From: Thermoplasmata archaeon
Lineage (GTDB): Archaea > Thermoplasmatota > Thermoplasmata > Lutacidiplasmatales > UBA184
Direction: 5' to 3'
DNA: 64,000 nucleotides
Assembly: GCA_021817605.1 (NCBI GenBank)
Contig: JAKAUN010000015.1
Coordinates: 1-64,000, forward strand
The position numbers were made by a program, and so were the translations under genes. Below, in pieces: positions 19,532-27,989 of this stretch. The first letter of the stretch is position 1; the number at the start of each line of letters is the position of its first letter. Below the pieces are notes generated by a model. The model was not told the origin of the DNA. It saw nothing but the letters and a program-made list of their open reading frames with translations, and searched no databases.

Positions 19532-20609
19532 ACAGCCCGATCGCGAGGGGGATCTCCTCGCTCGGAAGCCCCGCCCAGCGGTGCGGCAGCACGTACATCA
19601 CGGCGTAGACGAAGCCGTAGGCGAAGGAGAACAGGCAGCCGATCGCCACGGTCGCCGCGAGGCCCGCGAAGGGCATCGCCACGAGGGCCCCCGCGCCGAG
19701 GGCCGTCGCCACGACGAGCGCGAGACGGGGGCGGCTGCCGCGCTCGGCAATGACGCCGCCGAACGGGCCTCCGACGACGCTCGGGAGGACGAACGACGTG
19801 CCGACCGCCCCCGCGACCGCCGCCGACCAGCCGTGGATGCTCTCCCCGAAGGGAACGACGAACTGCCCGGTGGCGAACGTCGCCCCTTCGAGTCCGACGA
19901 AGGCGAGCCCGATCGCCCAGACGCCGCGCAGGCGCAGCGCGACCGGGACCGAAGGCGGCACACGCGCCGGACGGGGTGCCGCGGCTCCGACCGACGCCGG
20001 GATCGCCGCGGTGGCGGCCACGGTCAGCACGCCGAGGCCGACCGCGCCGAGCGTGAGCGCCATCCGCCAGCCGACGAGGGGGACCGCCACCGCGGTGGCG
20101 AACACTCCGGCGGCGGCGCCGCCGCTGAACGCCGAGGAGAAGACCCCGACGGGAAGGCCGCGCTCGCCCGGAGGGAAGAGCGAGCCGACCAGGCCGATCG
20201 CCGGCGAGAAGAACAGCCCGGCCCCCGCGCCGGCGAGGAGACGGGAGAGCAGCAGGGCGGCGAAGGAGGGAGCGAGAGCGCTCGCGATCCCCCCGACGGC
20301 GAGCAGACCGGCGCCCGCGAGGGCGACCGGGCGGGCCCCGAGACGTCGGGCGAGAAGCCCCGCGGGGACCTGGAGCAGTCCGGCGCCGAGGAGGAACGAG
20401 GCGACCAGGAGCCCCCAGTCGCCCGGGCCCACCGAGAACTCCCGGCCGATCCCCGGGAGCGCCGGGCCGATGTCGAACCAGTTGTAGGCGTAGGCGGTCC
20501 GCAGCGCGACGAGCAGCCAGGTGGACCGCGACCTCACGGCCGGCGCGAGGGGCGGCGGCGCCGCGTCGGCCGGGGTTCGGGCGATCGCGGTCCGACCGGC
20601 CTCCCACAC
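19341..20609 (-). CDS. Major facilitator superfamily transporter
   Basis: A 422-residue membrane protein with about 12 predicted transmembrane helices. The MFS-type loop 2-3 signature region reads QVPAGLLARRLGARPVALAGAGLL, similar to the GxxxDRxGRR motif. Helix 4-5 and the central loop with Pro/Ala-rich residues are as expected. The substrate cannot be assigned. It starts at GTG 20609, or possibly at an internal GTG just before the first helix (VRSRSTWLLVAL). It is divergent from alaS and convergent with nth, which it overlaps by 191 bp. Confidence 0.85.
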   Translation of the reverse strand: MWEAGRTAIARTPADAAPPPLAPAVRSRSTWLLVALRTAYAYNWFDIGPALPGIGREFSVGPGDWGLLVASFLLGAGLLQVPAGLLARRLGARPVALAGAGLLAVGGIASALAPSFAALLLSRLLAGAGAGLFFSPAIGLVGSLFPPGERGLPVGVFSSAFSGGAAAGVFATAVAVPLVGWRMALTLGAVGLGVLTVAATAAIPASVGAAAPRPARVPPSVPVALRLRGVWAIGLAFVGLEGATFATGQFVVPFGESIHGWSAAVAGAVGTSFVLPSVVGGPFGGVIAERGSRPRLALVVATALGAGALVAMPFAGLAATVAIGCLFSFAYGFVYAVMYVLPHRWAGLPSEEIPLAIGLFNAIQLGGGALVSLGFGYVVALHSYALAWPLVAAVQVALLAALLALPALDAAGRPPSEAAAPR

Positions 20610-20648
20610 CGTCGGCTACCCCTCCGACCCGGAGCTACCGCGGGATGG

Positions 20649-20660
20649 GTTTAATTTAAG
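20649..20660 (+). promoter_or_regulatory. TATA box of alaS
   Basis: GTTTAATTTAAG is a strong AT-rich archaeal TATA element centred about 30 nt before the alaS GTG. The mRNA would be nearly leaderless. It is one of the clearest promoters in the window. Confidence 0.75.
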
Positions 20661-20684
20661 TCGCGACGGCGTTGGACGCGCGAC

Positions 20685-23252
20685 GTGGACCTCTCCGAGT
20701 ACGACCTGCCGTTCTTCCACCGGGCGGGATTCCGCCGGCAGAGCTGCACCGTGTGCGGCGCGGCGTTCTGGTCGCTCGGGGAGCACGACCGCTGTCAGGA
20801 GGCCCCCTGCCGCGACTACGGCTTCCTCGGAAAGCCGCTGTTCCGCCGCCCGTACGCGCTCCGCGAGATGCGGGAGAGCTATCTCTCGTTCTTCGAAAAG
20901 CGTGGCCACACCCGCCTGCGCCGCTACCCTACCGTCGCCCGCTGGCGCAACGACGTGTTCTTCACCCAGGCGTCCATCTACGACTTCCAGCCGTGGGTGA
21001 CGAGCGGGGCGATCCCGCCGCCGGCGAACCCCCTCACGATCTCCCAGCCGGTCCTACGGTTCATCGACCTCGAAGAGGTCGGACGGAGCGGGCGGCACCT
21101 CACGCTGTTCGAGATGCTCGCCCACCACGCGTTCAACCGCCCCGACCACGAGGTCTACTTCAAGGACCGCACGGCCGCGCTCTGTCACGAGCTGCTCACC
21201 GAGGAGCTCGGCGCCGACCCCTCGTCGATCACCTACAAGGAAGAGGTCTGGGAAGGCGGAGGGAACCTCGGCCCCTCGCTGAGCGTGGGCGCCCAGGGCC
21301 TCGAGCTCGCGACGCTCGTCTTCATGGAGTACCTGCGCGACGGGGAGAGCCTGCGGCCGATGCCGCTCACCGTCGTCGACACCGGCTACGGCCTCGAGCG
21401 GCTCACCTGGGCGAGCCAGGGAACTCGGACGGCCTACGAGGCGGTCTTCGGAGAGGAGTACGACGAGCTGCGGCGCACTTTCCCGCCGCGGGAGGCCGCG
21501 ATCCTCATCGACCACGCCCGCGCGCTCAACTTCCTGCTCACCGACGGGGTCGTCCCGTCCAACAGCAAGGCGGGCTACTTCGCCCGCCTCCTCCTGCGGC
21601 GCTCGCTGCGTCTCCTCTCGAAAGTGCCCGAGGCCCCCGACCTCGTGGCTATCCTCGAGCGCACCGGCCGCGAGATCGCCCGGGACTTCCCCGAGATCGG
21701 GGAGCATCGGGACGACCTCCGCAAGGTCGTCGAGGCCGAGAGGGAGCGCTACGGCGAGGCGCTCGAGCGCGCGCGCCAGACCATCCGCCGCCAGGAGGAG
21801 CGGTTCCGCGCGGAGGGGCTGCGCGCGAGCTCCGAGGACCTCCTGACGTGGTACGACTCCCTCGGCGTCCCGCCGGACGTGGCCGTCGAGGAGCTCTCGC
21901 AGCCACCGGCGATCCCGGAGGACTTCTACGCCCAGGTCGCCCTCCGCCACGAGTCCGAGCAGCCGACCACCGACTACGTCGAGCCCAAGGTCGAGCTGGT
22001 GCCGATCCCGGCCAGTGTCCCGGCGACCGAGGTGCTCTACTACCTCGACCCGTACACCGTCTCCTTCGAGGCGAAGGTCCTCCACGCCGAGGGCCCGGTG
22101 GTCGTGCTCGACCGGACCTACTTCTACCCGACCGGCGGGGGCCAGGTCGCCGACCGCGGCCACGTGGGCGAGCTTGCCGTGGTGGACGTGGCACGGACCG
22201 GCCCGTGGGTCGTCCACCGCCTGGAGCGCCCCGCCCCGTTCCACGCCGGCGAGCGCGTCCGGGGCCGGATCGATCCGGTCCGCCGCACGCAGCTCATGCA
22301 GCACCACACGGCGACGCACCTGGTCAACGGCGCCCTCCGCGAGATCCTCGGGCCGCACGTCTGGCAGGCCGGGGCCTACAAGTCTCCCGAGCTCGCCCGT
22401 ATCGACGTGACGCACTACCGCTCGCTCGCCCCGGAGGAGCTGCGGCGGGTGGAGCGGCGGATCAACGAGATCGTCCGCGAGGACCGCCCGGTGAAAAGCT
22501 ACTTCGAGAGCCGCAACGAGGCCGAGCGCCGCTTCGGCTTCGGGCTCTACCAGGGCGGCGCGGTCCCCGGCAAGGAGCTTCGGATCGTCGAGGTCGAGGG
22601 GTTCGACGTCGAGGCGTGCGGCGGCACCCACTGCACCCACACGAGCGAGGTCGGCGCGGTCTCCGTGCTTGACGTCGAGCGCATCCAGGACGGGGTCCTG
22701 CGCCTTACCTTCGCCAGCGGCGAGCGGGCGCTCGACCTGCGGGAGGAGCACGAGGCGATCCTCAAGGAGGCCTCCCGCCGGCTCGGCGTGCCGGTCGACC
22801 GCCTCCCGGACGGGATCGACCGTCTCCTTTCCGAGGTGAGCGAGAGCCGCAAGGCCGCGCGCTCGCGGGAGCGCACCGACCTCTCCTCGGTCGCGGAGCG
22901 GCTCCTTGCCGAGGCGTCGGCGACCGAGAAGGTCGGCTCGGTCACGGTCGTGGCAGCGCGCCTGGAGCTCGACCGCGCGGGGCTCTCCGAGCTCTCCAAG
23001 ATCCTCTGTCGGGAGGAGGGCCGGGTCGCGATCCTCGCCGGCGAGAAGGAAGGCAGGGGCACCCTGTTCGTGGGCTCTACCGCCCCCGGGGTCTCCGCCC
23101 AGGCCCTCCTCGAGGCGGCGAAGGGCCGGTTCCAAGGGAAGGGGGGAGGCAGCCCGGCCGCCGCGACGGCTCTCGGCGAGCCCGGTGCCCCTCTTGCCGC
23201 GGCGCTCGAGGCGGCACGCGAGGCGGCGCGGGCGGCGGCCCGTGCCGGCTAG
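20685..23252 (+). CDS. alaS: Alanyl-tRNA synthetase, archaeal type
   Basis: An 855-residue class II synthetase. The archaeal-specific N-terminal Cys cluster CTVCGAAFWSLGEHDRCQEAPC is present. The aminoacylation core includes FFTQASIYDFQPWV and GYGLERLTWAS. The editing domain carries HHTATHLVNGAL and the zinc motif CGGTHCTHT. A C-Ala oligomerisation domain ends in an Ala/Arg-rich helix. It starts at GTG 20685, just after the TATA box. It is a single-gene unit divergent from the MFS gene. Confidence 0.97.
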   Translation: MDLSEYDLPFFHRAGFRRQSCTVCGAAFWSLGEHDRCQEAPCRDYGFLGKPLFRRPYALREMRESYLSFFEKRGHTRLRRYPTVARWRNDVFFTQASIYDFQPWVTSGAIPPPANPLTISQPVLRFIDLEEVGRSGRHLTLFEMLAHHAFNRPDHEVYFKDRTAALCHELLTEELGADPSSITYKEEVWEGGGNLGPSLSVGAQGLELATLVFMEYLRDGESLRPMPLTVVDTGYGLERLTWASQGTRTAYEAVFGEEYDELRRTFPPREAAILIDHARALNFLLTDGVVPSNSKAGYFARLLLRRSLRLLSKVPEAPDLVAILERTGREIARDFPEIGEHRDDLRKVVEAERERYGEALERARQTIRRQEERFRAEGLRASSEDLLTWYDSLGVPPDVAVEELSQPPAIPEDFYAQVALRHESEQPTTDYVEPKVELVPIPASVPATEVLYYLDPYTVSFEAKVLHAEGPVVVLDRTYFYPTGGGQVADRGHVGELAVVDVARTGPWVVHRLERPAPFHAGERVRGRIDPVRRTQLMQHHTATHLVNGALREILGPHVWQAGAYKSPELARIDVTHYRSLAPEELRRVERRINEIVREDRPVKSYFESRNEAERRFGFGLYQGGAVPGKELRIVEVEGFDVEACGGTHCTHTSEVGAVSVLDVERIQDGVLRLTFASGERALDLREEHEAILKEASRRLGVPVDRLPDGIDRLLSEVSESRKAARSRERTDLSSVAERLLAEASATEKVGSVTVVAARLELDRAGLSELSKILCREEGRVAILAGEKEGRGTLFVGSTAPGVSAQALLEAAKGRFQGKGGGSPAAATALGEPGAPLAAALEAAREAARAAARAG

Positions 23253-23369
23253 CGTCTCCGATTGTTCGAAAGCTTTACCTTCTGAGCTTTCCCATTTTCC
23301 CTGCGGGTCACCCAGGATGGTTCGGTCGCTGCCGGCAGCGTCGCTCGGGCCCCGGGGCCCTCACGGTCC

Positions 23370-24917
23370 ATGAGTCGCAACAACGGCGGTGCGGTGGGCG
23401 GAGTGCCCCCTGAGGTGGTCTCGTTCCTAAGCGGAAAGGGCGGACGCTCGCTCATCGTGAAGGGCGGGGCGGGTACCGGCAAGACGACCTTCGGCCTCGA
23501 GCTCCTCGAGAGGATCGGCGAGCCCGAGAGGTCGTTCTACCTGTCGACCCGCGTCGGCGACGAGGCGCTCTACCGACAGTTCCCCTGGCTCAAGACCAGC
23601 GAGATGCGCTCGCGCATCCTGGACGCCGCCAAGCTCTTCCTCGACACGATCCAGGCCGGGGCCAAGGGGCAGCCGGCCGAGGTCCCCGAGACCGAGCAGA
23701 AGAAGATCCGAGCGGGCCGCGAGGTCCTCGGGAGCTTCGGCCAGGAGCACGGACCTCCGAACCGCGTCGACCGCACGCATCTGAGCTCGCTGCTCAAGCG
23801 CTCCCCGATGCCCGAGGTCGAGAACCTCTACAACCGCATCGAGCACGCCCTGCCGGCGAAGTCGCTTCTCGTCATCGATTCCCTCGAGGGTGTGACCCAC
23901 AAGTACGGTCTCGAGATGGAGGAGTTCGTCATGGCCCTCCAGAAGGACCTCGTGGAGGGCTCGAGCGCCGATGTCGTCATGATCCTCGAGAAACCCGAGG
24001 CCGGGGGGATCGAGTACCTGGTCGACGGTCTCATCTCGATCCAGCGCGAGGAGCTGGACGAGCGGCGGGTCCGCCACCTGCGGCTCGAGAAGCTCCGCGC
24101 GACCAACATCGGGCGTCCGCGCTACGCCGTGACGCTCAACGACGGTCGCTTCGAGGCCCTTGGGATCGCCAACGGCGCCGCGGCGCGGGCGAGCGGGCCG
24201 AGCTCCTGGACGCCGTTCCCCGACCCCGAGCGGTTCTACTCGACGGGGATCCCCGACTTCGACCGGCTCCTCGGCGGAGGGCTTCGCCGGGGGAGCTTCA
24301 ACGCCTTCGAGGTCGACGTGAACGTCGGGATCGACGACTACTACATGCTCTTCACGCCGACCTTCCTCAACTTCCTCGCGCAGGGACGCGGGATGATCGG
24401 CGTGCTGGCGGCCGGCGAGTCGCCCGAGAAGCTTCGCGAGTCGCTCATCCGCTACGTTCAGCCGAACCACTTCGACACGCGGGTGCGGATCCCCGACTAT
24501 ACGATCGCGGAGACCGAGGACCCGTACATCCTGCCGATGGCTCGCTACGGTCGGGACGAGGCGCTGCGGGCGATGGTCACGGCCGAGAAGGCCGCGGCGG
24601 GCCCGGACCGCAAGCCGTTCATCGAGTACATGGCTTTCGACACCTTCGAGAGCCTGATGGGCGACCAGGTGGCGATACGGATGTACTTCTCCGGGGTCTC
24701 GCGCACCAAGCACGTCGGCAACCTCGGGATCGGCCTGCTGAAGCCGGGCCTCCTGGTCTCGAGCGAGATCCTCAACATGATGGACACCTACTTCCGCATC
24801 GTCAACATCGACAACGCCCCGTGCATCTACGGGATCCGGCCGCGCACGACGATCTACGCGATCAGCCCCGACCCGGAGAAGGGCGCCCCGCATGCGGTGC
24901 TGACGCCGGTGGTGTAG
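23370..24917 (+). CDS. GvpD/KaiC-like RecA-fold ATPase, tandem
   Basis: A 515-residue cytoplasmic protein with two RecA-like halves. The first has a Walker A, KGGAGTGKTTFGLELL, near residue 35, and a Walker B-like SLLVIDSLEG near 165. The second half starts at TGIPDFDRLLGGGLRRGSFN, typical of KaiC family domains, but the P-loop is replaced by FEVDVNVGIDDYYM. It therefore probably binds no ATP there. Related proteins are annotated as GvpD P-loop proteins in archaea without gas vesicles; no gvp genes are seen here. The role is likely signalling or regulatory. It starts at ATG 23370. Confidence 0.8.
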   Translation: MSRNNGGAVGGVPPEVVSFLSGKGGRSLIVKGGAGTGKTTFGLELLERIGEPERSFYLSTRVGDEALYRQFPWLKTSEMRSRILDAAKLFLDTIQAGAKGQPAEVPETEQKKIRAGREVLGSFGQEHGPPNRVDRTHLSSLLKRSPMPEVENLYNRIEHALPAKSLLVIDSLEGVTHKYGLEMEEFVMALQKDLVEGSSADVVMILEKPEAGGIEYLVDGLISIQREELDERRVRHLRLEKLRATNIGRPRYAVTLNDGRFEALGIANGAAARASGPSSWTPFPDPERFYSTGIPDFDRLLGGGLRRGSFNAFEVDVNVGIDDYYMLFTPTFLNFLAQGRGMIGVLAAGESPEKLRESLIRYVQPNHFDTRVRIPDYTIAETEDPYILPMARYGRDEALRAMVTAEKAAAGPDRKPFIEYMAFDTFESLMGDQVAIRMYFSGVSRTKHVGNLGIGLLKPGLLVSSEILNMMDTYFRIVNIDNAPCIYGIRPRTTIYAISPDPEKGAPHAVLTPVV

Positions 24918-24939
24918 TCCCACCCGCGGACCGGGCGCC

Positions 24940-25596
24940 TCAACCGGGGAGGCCCAAGACGGCCACTCCGCAGGCGTAGAGGACGATCGCCGGGGCGAAC
25001 GTCATCGCGAGGTCGTCGTCCATCCAGCGCAGCTTGGGCGCCTCGACCGCGATCGCCACGGCCCCGGCGAGGGCGGCGAGACCCGCTGACGGGAGGAGCG
25101 GCCAGCCCCCGAGCGGGGAGAGCCCGGCCGTCGCGAGGAGGACCCAGGCGGCGTAGGGTGCCCACGGGTAGGCCCGCCGGGTCGCGGGCGAGGCCCGCAG
25201 CTCGCCGGCGAGCGGGTCGACCAGCGAGGTGCCGAGGACCACCGCCACGGCGATGGGCATGGGCAGCAGCACGACCGCTCCCGTGAGAGCGAGGGCGTAG
25301 AAGACGAAGCTCGCGGGACGGTCCTGCTCGTAGGCCCGCAGCGCGGGCAGCTCGACGCCGGCGCGCAGCCGCAACAGCTCGAGCACCAGGACCGCGACGA
25401 GCGCCCCGAGCAGCAGGTAGAGCTTCGGCAGGACGCCGAAGAGGACCGCCGGCAGCGGGTAATACAGGAGGACCGCCGCCCCCACCCCGTGGAGCATCCG
25501 GCGCCAGAGCCGGTCACCGAAGGCCTCGTCGCCTCCGAACTTGGCGCCGAGCCAGCGGCGGAACCTTCCGTGGCGATGGAGGCGGAGCGCCGTCAC
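24940..25596 (-). CDS. Membrane protein, dolichol/phytol-kinase-like (SEC59/VTE5 group)
   Basis: A 218-residue integral membrane protein with about six or seven hydrophobic segments. The WRRMLHGVGAAVLLYYPLP start, the central SLVDPLAGELRA and the EAPKLRWMDDDLAMTFAPA end match the pattern of CTP-dependent polyprenol/phytol kinases, where the C-terminal E-x(n)-DDNL is conserved. In archaea such kinases salvage or make dolichyl phosphate or phytyl phosphate. The assignment is by motif only. The gene converges on the GvpD-like gene 22 nt away. Upstream lies the frame-broken small gene on the same strand. Confidence 0.6.
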   Translation of the reverse strand: MTALRLHRHGRFRRWLGAKFGGDEAFGDRLWRRMLHGVGAAVLLYYPLPAVLFGVLPKLYLLLGALVAVLVLELLRLRAGVELPALRAYEQDRPASFVFYALALTGAVVLLPMPIAVAVVLGTSLVDPLAGELRASPATRRAYPWAPYAAWVLLATAGLSPLGGWPLLPSAGLAALAGAVAIAVEAPKLRWMDDDLAMTFAPAIVLYACGVAVLGLPG

Positions 25597-25603
25597 CGTC
25601 TCC

Positions 25604-25823
25604 CTACGACCGATCCGCGCGCCGCAGCACGGCGACGGCCGGGGTCCTGACCCACGGGCTGGGACGCCCGGCCAGCTCGAGGCCGAACGGGGAGAACGGG
25701 GCCCGGACAGGGTAGGCCGGCTCGTCCGCCCGGCCCAAGAACTCGTGGGGCGCGGTAGCGGACGCTCGGGTCGGAGTCCCGCGGCGGCCCGCGGGCAACG
25801 GAGGGGAGCTCAGACCCGGACAT
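25604..25823 (-). pseudogene. Small gene of about 72 codons with an apparent +1 frame break
   Basis: Two short open segments on the same strand join into one coherent protein if one base is skipped near a C-rich run (GCGCCCCACG). The first starts at ATG 25823 ([20 protein letters not shown]), and the second ends at TAG 25604 (RTPAVAVLRRADRS). Each segment has very high G/C third-position use only up to, or only after, the junction. The total of 220 nt is 73 codons plus one base. A TATA-like CGTATAATCC lies about 28 nt upstream. It may be a sequencing indel, a decayed gene or a programmed shift. The protein is not recognised. Confidence 0.45.
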
Positions 25824-25902
25824 CGGCGCGCCTTGGTCGTCGTCCCGGGATTATACGGTTGCGTCGTCCTAGGGCGGGCCGACGGCCGGCCCCCCTCCCG
25901 AG

Positions 25903-25920
25903 CGGAAAGCCTCTTTTCCG
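25903..25920 (+). promoter_or_regulatory. Inverted repeat upstream of purE
   Basis: CGGAAA - GCCTCT - TTTCCG is a perfect 6-bp inverted repeat ending 19 nt before the purE ATG. It could be a leader hairpin or an operator. It is not the same sequence as the palindrome before purS. Confidence 0.35.
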
Positions 25921-25939
25921 TAGCCGTCTCAGCGCGGCC

Positions 25940-26398
25940 ATGAAGGTCACCGTCCTGGTGGGGAGCCGCTCGGACCTCGAGCAGGCCGAGAAGGTCCGCA
26001 CGCGCCTCGCGGAGTTCGAGGTCCCGTGCGAGGTCCACGTCGCCTCGGCGCACCGCACCCCCGAGAAGGTCGACCGGCTCGCCGCCGACCCCGAGACGGA
26101 GGTCTTCGTAGCGATGGCAGGGCTCTCCGCGGCCCTGCCGGGCGCGGTCGCAGCGCGCACCCTCCGGCCGGTGATCGGGGTACCTCTCCACCGCGGCCTC
26201 GGGCTCGACAGCCTGCTCTCGGTGGTCCAGATGCCCCCGGGGATTCCCGTCGCATCGGTGGGGCTGGACGCCGCGGAGAACGCCGCGCTCCTTGCGGTCG
26301 AGATACTCGCCGTCGCGCATCCCGAGCTCGTCGGCCGCCTAAACGCCTACCGCGCGCGCTGGCACGAGGAGCCCGCCGCCCCCGGGAGCCGCGCGTGA
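25940..26398 (+). CDS. purE: PurE-type carboxylase/mutase of purine biosynthesis
   Basis: A 152-residue PurE. The GSRSDLEQAEKVR start, the VASAHRTPEKV motif (His of SAHR is catalytic) and DSLLSVVQMPPGIPVASVG are diagnostic. It makes CAIR from N5-CAIR, or directly from AIR. No purK is in the window, so class I versus AIR-carboxylase cannot be settled. I start it at ATG 25940, because the upstream 130 codons of the ORF are not PurE-like. It is coupled to guaAB by a GTGA overlap. CGGAAA/TTTCCG inverted repeats lie at 25903-25920. Confidence 0.93.
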   Translation: MKVTVLVGSRSDLEQAEKVRTRLAEFEVPCEVHVASAHRTPEKVDRLAADPETEVFVAMAGLSAALPGAVAARTLRPVIGVPLHRGLGLDSLLSVVQMPPGIPVASVGLDAAENAALLAVEILAVAHPELVGRLNAYRARWHEEPAAPGSRA

Positions 26399-27342
26399 AC
26401 GACCCTGCCGCGTTCGTCCGCGAGGCGGTCGACAAGCTGCGCGCCGAGATTCCCGAGCGGGCGATCGTCGCCGCGTCCGGAGGGATCGATTCGACCGCCG
26501 CAGCCCTCCTCGCCGAGCGGGCCGTCGGGGAGCGGGCCGAGGCGGTCTTCGTCGACACCGGGCTGCTGCGCGCCGGCGAGGTGGAAAGGGTCGAGGGGCT
26601 CTTCCGGGCGAGCGGGCTTCGCTTTCGGACGGTGCCCGCCGAGGCGAGGTTCCTCGCCGCGCTCAAGGGGGTCTCGAGCCCCGAGCTCAAGCGCCGAAGG
26701 ATCGGCCGGGAGTTCATCTCCGTCTTCGAGGAGGAGGCCGAACGGATCGGGGCGGACCGGCTGGTCCAGGGGACGATCGCCCCGGATTGGATCGAGAGCG
26801 GGGGCGCGGGGCGCGACACGATCAAGACCCATCACAACGTGGGAGGCGTGCCGCGCACGACGCGCCTCAGGCTGGTCGAACCGCTCCGCGACCTCTACAA
26901 GGACGAGGTGCGCGCCGTCGCGCGCGAGCTCAAGGTCCCGGACTCCGACCGACAGCCGTTCCCCGGGCCGGGACTGGCCGTCCGCGTCCAGGGAGCGCTT
27001 ACCGCCGAGAGGGTGCGCCGCGCCCGCGTCGCGAACCGGATCGTCGAGGAGGAGGTCGACCGTGCGGTCGCCGCCGGCACGATCCGACGGCCGTGGCAGT
27101 ACTTCGCCGTTCTCCTCGAGGGGCGGACCGTCGGGGTGACGGGCGACAACCGCGTCTTCGGCGAGGCGGTCTCGGTCCGCGCGGTCGAGTCGGTGGACGC
27201 CATGACGGCCACCGCGATGATCCTCCCTGCGGAGCTGCTCGCCACGATCTCCCGCCGCGTCACCCGCGAGCTCTCCGGCGAGGTCGTCCGGGTCCTCCTG
27301 GACGTGACCGACAAGCCTCCGGCGACCATCGAGTGGGAGTAG
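26395..27342 (+). CDS. guaAB: GMP synthase, ATP-pyrophosphatase subunit
   Basis: A 315-residue PP-ATPase plus dimerisation domain of GMP synthetase, which aminates XMP. The PP-loop is VAASGGIDSTAAALL. Also present are QGTIAPDWIES, KTHHNVGG, the QPFPGPGLAVR motif and the C-terminal KPPATIEWE, all standard. The glutaminase is a separate gene in archaea and is not in this window. The start GTG 26395 overlaps the purE stop, so both are one translational unit. The ORF-track start at 26026 is a shadow of purE. Confidence 0.96.
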   Translation: MNDPAAFVREAVDKLRAEIPERAIVAASGGIDSTAAALLAERAVGERAEAVFVDTGLLRAGEVERVEGLFRASGLRFRTVPAEARFLAALKGVSSPELKRRRIGREFISVFEEEAERIGADRLVQGTIAPDWIESGGAGRDTIKTHHNVGGVPRTTRLRLVEPLRDLYKDEVRAVARELKVPDSDRQPFPGPGLAVRVQGALTAERVRRARVANRIVEEEVDRAVAAGTIRRPWQYFAVLLEGRTVGVTGDNRVFGEAVSVRAVESVDAMTATAMILPAELLATISRRVTRELSGEVVRVLLDVTDKPPATIEWE

Positions 27343-27393
27343 CCCGGTCCCCGGAGCAGGATTATCTACCTCTCCCCTCGTGGGAGCTGGTCG

Positions 27394-27621
27394 ATGAAGG
27401 GGAGTCGTGCGCCCGAGGCCGGCGTCCGCACGCTCCGCATCCCCGAGGAGACGGCCCGGCAGATCGAGGCCCGCCTCAAGGGCTCGGCGTTCGACTCGGT
27501 GGACGGCTTCGTCGCCTTCGTCCTCGCGCGGCTCCTCGAGGAGCCCGGCGGCCCGGGCCTCAGCGAGGAGGAGGAGCGCACGCTCAAGGAGCGGCTGCGC
27601 TCGCTCGGCTACATCGACTGA
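27394..27621 (+). CDS. Small ribbon-helix-helix-like (CopG-type) protein
   Basis: A 75-residue protein. RTLRIPEETARQIEARL followed by FDSVDGFVAFVLARLLEE fits a ribbon-helix-helix fold. The second half, SEEEERTLKERLRSLGYID, has the LRxLGYxD ending shared by an archaeal small-protein family. A TATA-like GGATTATCTACC (27359-27370) lies 25-35 nt upstream. It is probably a DNA-binding regulator or a small accessory protein. It is unlinked by overlap to guaAB, 51 nt upstream. Confidence 0.7.
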   Translation: MKGSRAPEAGVRTLRIPEETARQIEARLKGSAFDSVDGFVAFVLARLLEEPGGPGLSEEEERTLKERLRSLGYID

Positions 27622-27668
27622 GCTCGGCGGCCCGCCAACGCTTTTTTCCGACCCGACCTTCCCTCGGC

Positions 27669-27974
27669 GTGCTCAGCTGCCCGTTCTGCGGCGCCTCCGA
27701 GACCGACCGGTTCGACCTCGAGGGGCGGCGGTTCCTCGTCTTCGCCTGCATGTTCACCCCGGCGGTCGACCCGTCGACGCCGGAGGCGGAGCTTCCCGCG
27801 CTCTTGCGGCGCGAGTTCTCCGCCGGCGACGCTCCGGGCTACTTTCGGAGCATGTGCGACCGGCTGCACCTCTACGTCGCGGACGGAGAGGGAGCTCGCC
27901 ATCTCCGGGGCGAGAGCACGCCCCCGGCAGGACCGGACGGAGAGAAGCGGGTCCGGCCGCGACCCCCCGGGTGA
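27669..27974 (+). CDS. Conserved-looking hypothetical protein with N-terminal Cys pair
   Basis: A 101-residue protein starting at GTG 27669 with CPFCG, followed by DRFDLEGRRFLVFACMFTP and, later, YFRSMCDRLHLYVADGEGARHLRGE. Cys residues at the start and in the body could bind a metal. The C-terminal 15 residues are basic and Pro-rich. I do not recognise a function. It starts 47 nt after the CopG-like gene, beyond an oligo-T run (GCTTTTTTCC) that may end the upstream transcript. It is convergent with the succinate dehydrogenase operon, 15 nt away. Confidence 0.65.
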   Translation: MLSCPFCGASETDRFDLEGRRFLVFACMFTPAVDPSTPEAELPALLRREFSAGDAPGYFRSMCDRLHLYVADGEGARHLRGESTPPAGPDGEKRVRPRPPG

Positions 27975-27989
27975 CACCCGCCCGTCGGT

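Noticed and set aside
26787-27974. 395-aa ORF spanning guaAB and the downstream small gene
   Set aside because: Its first two thirds are an out-of-frame read of guaAB. Only the end, from GTG 27669, resembles a real protein.
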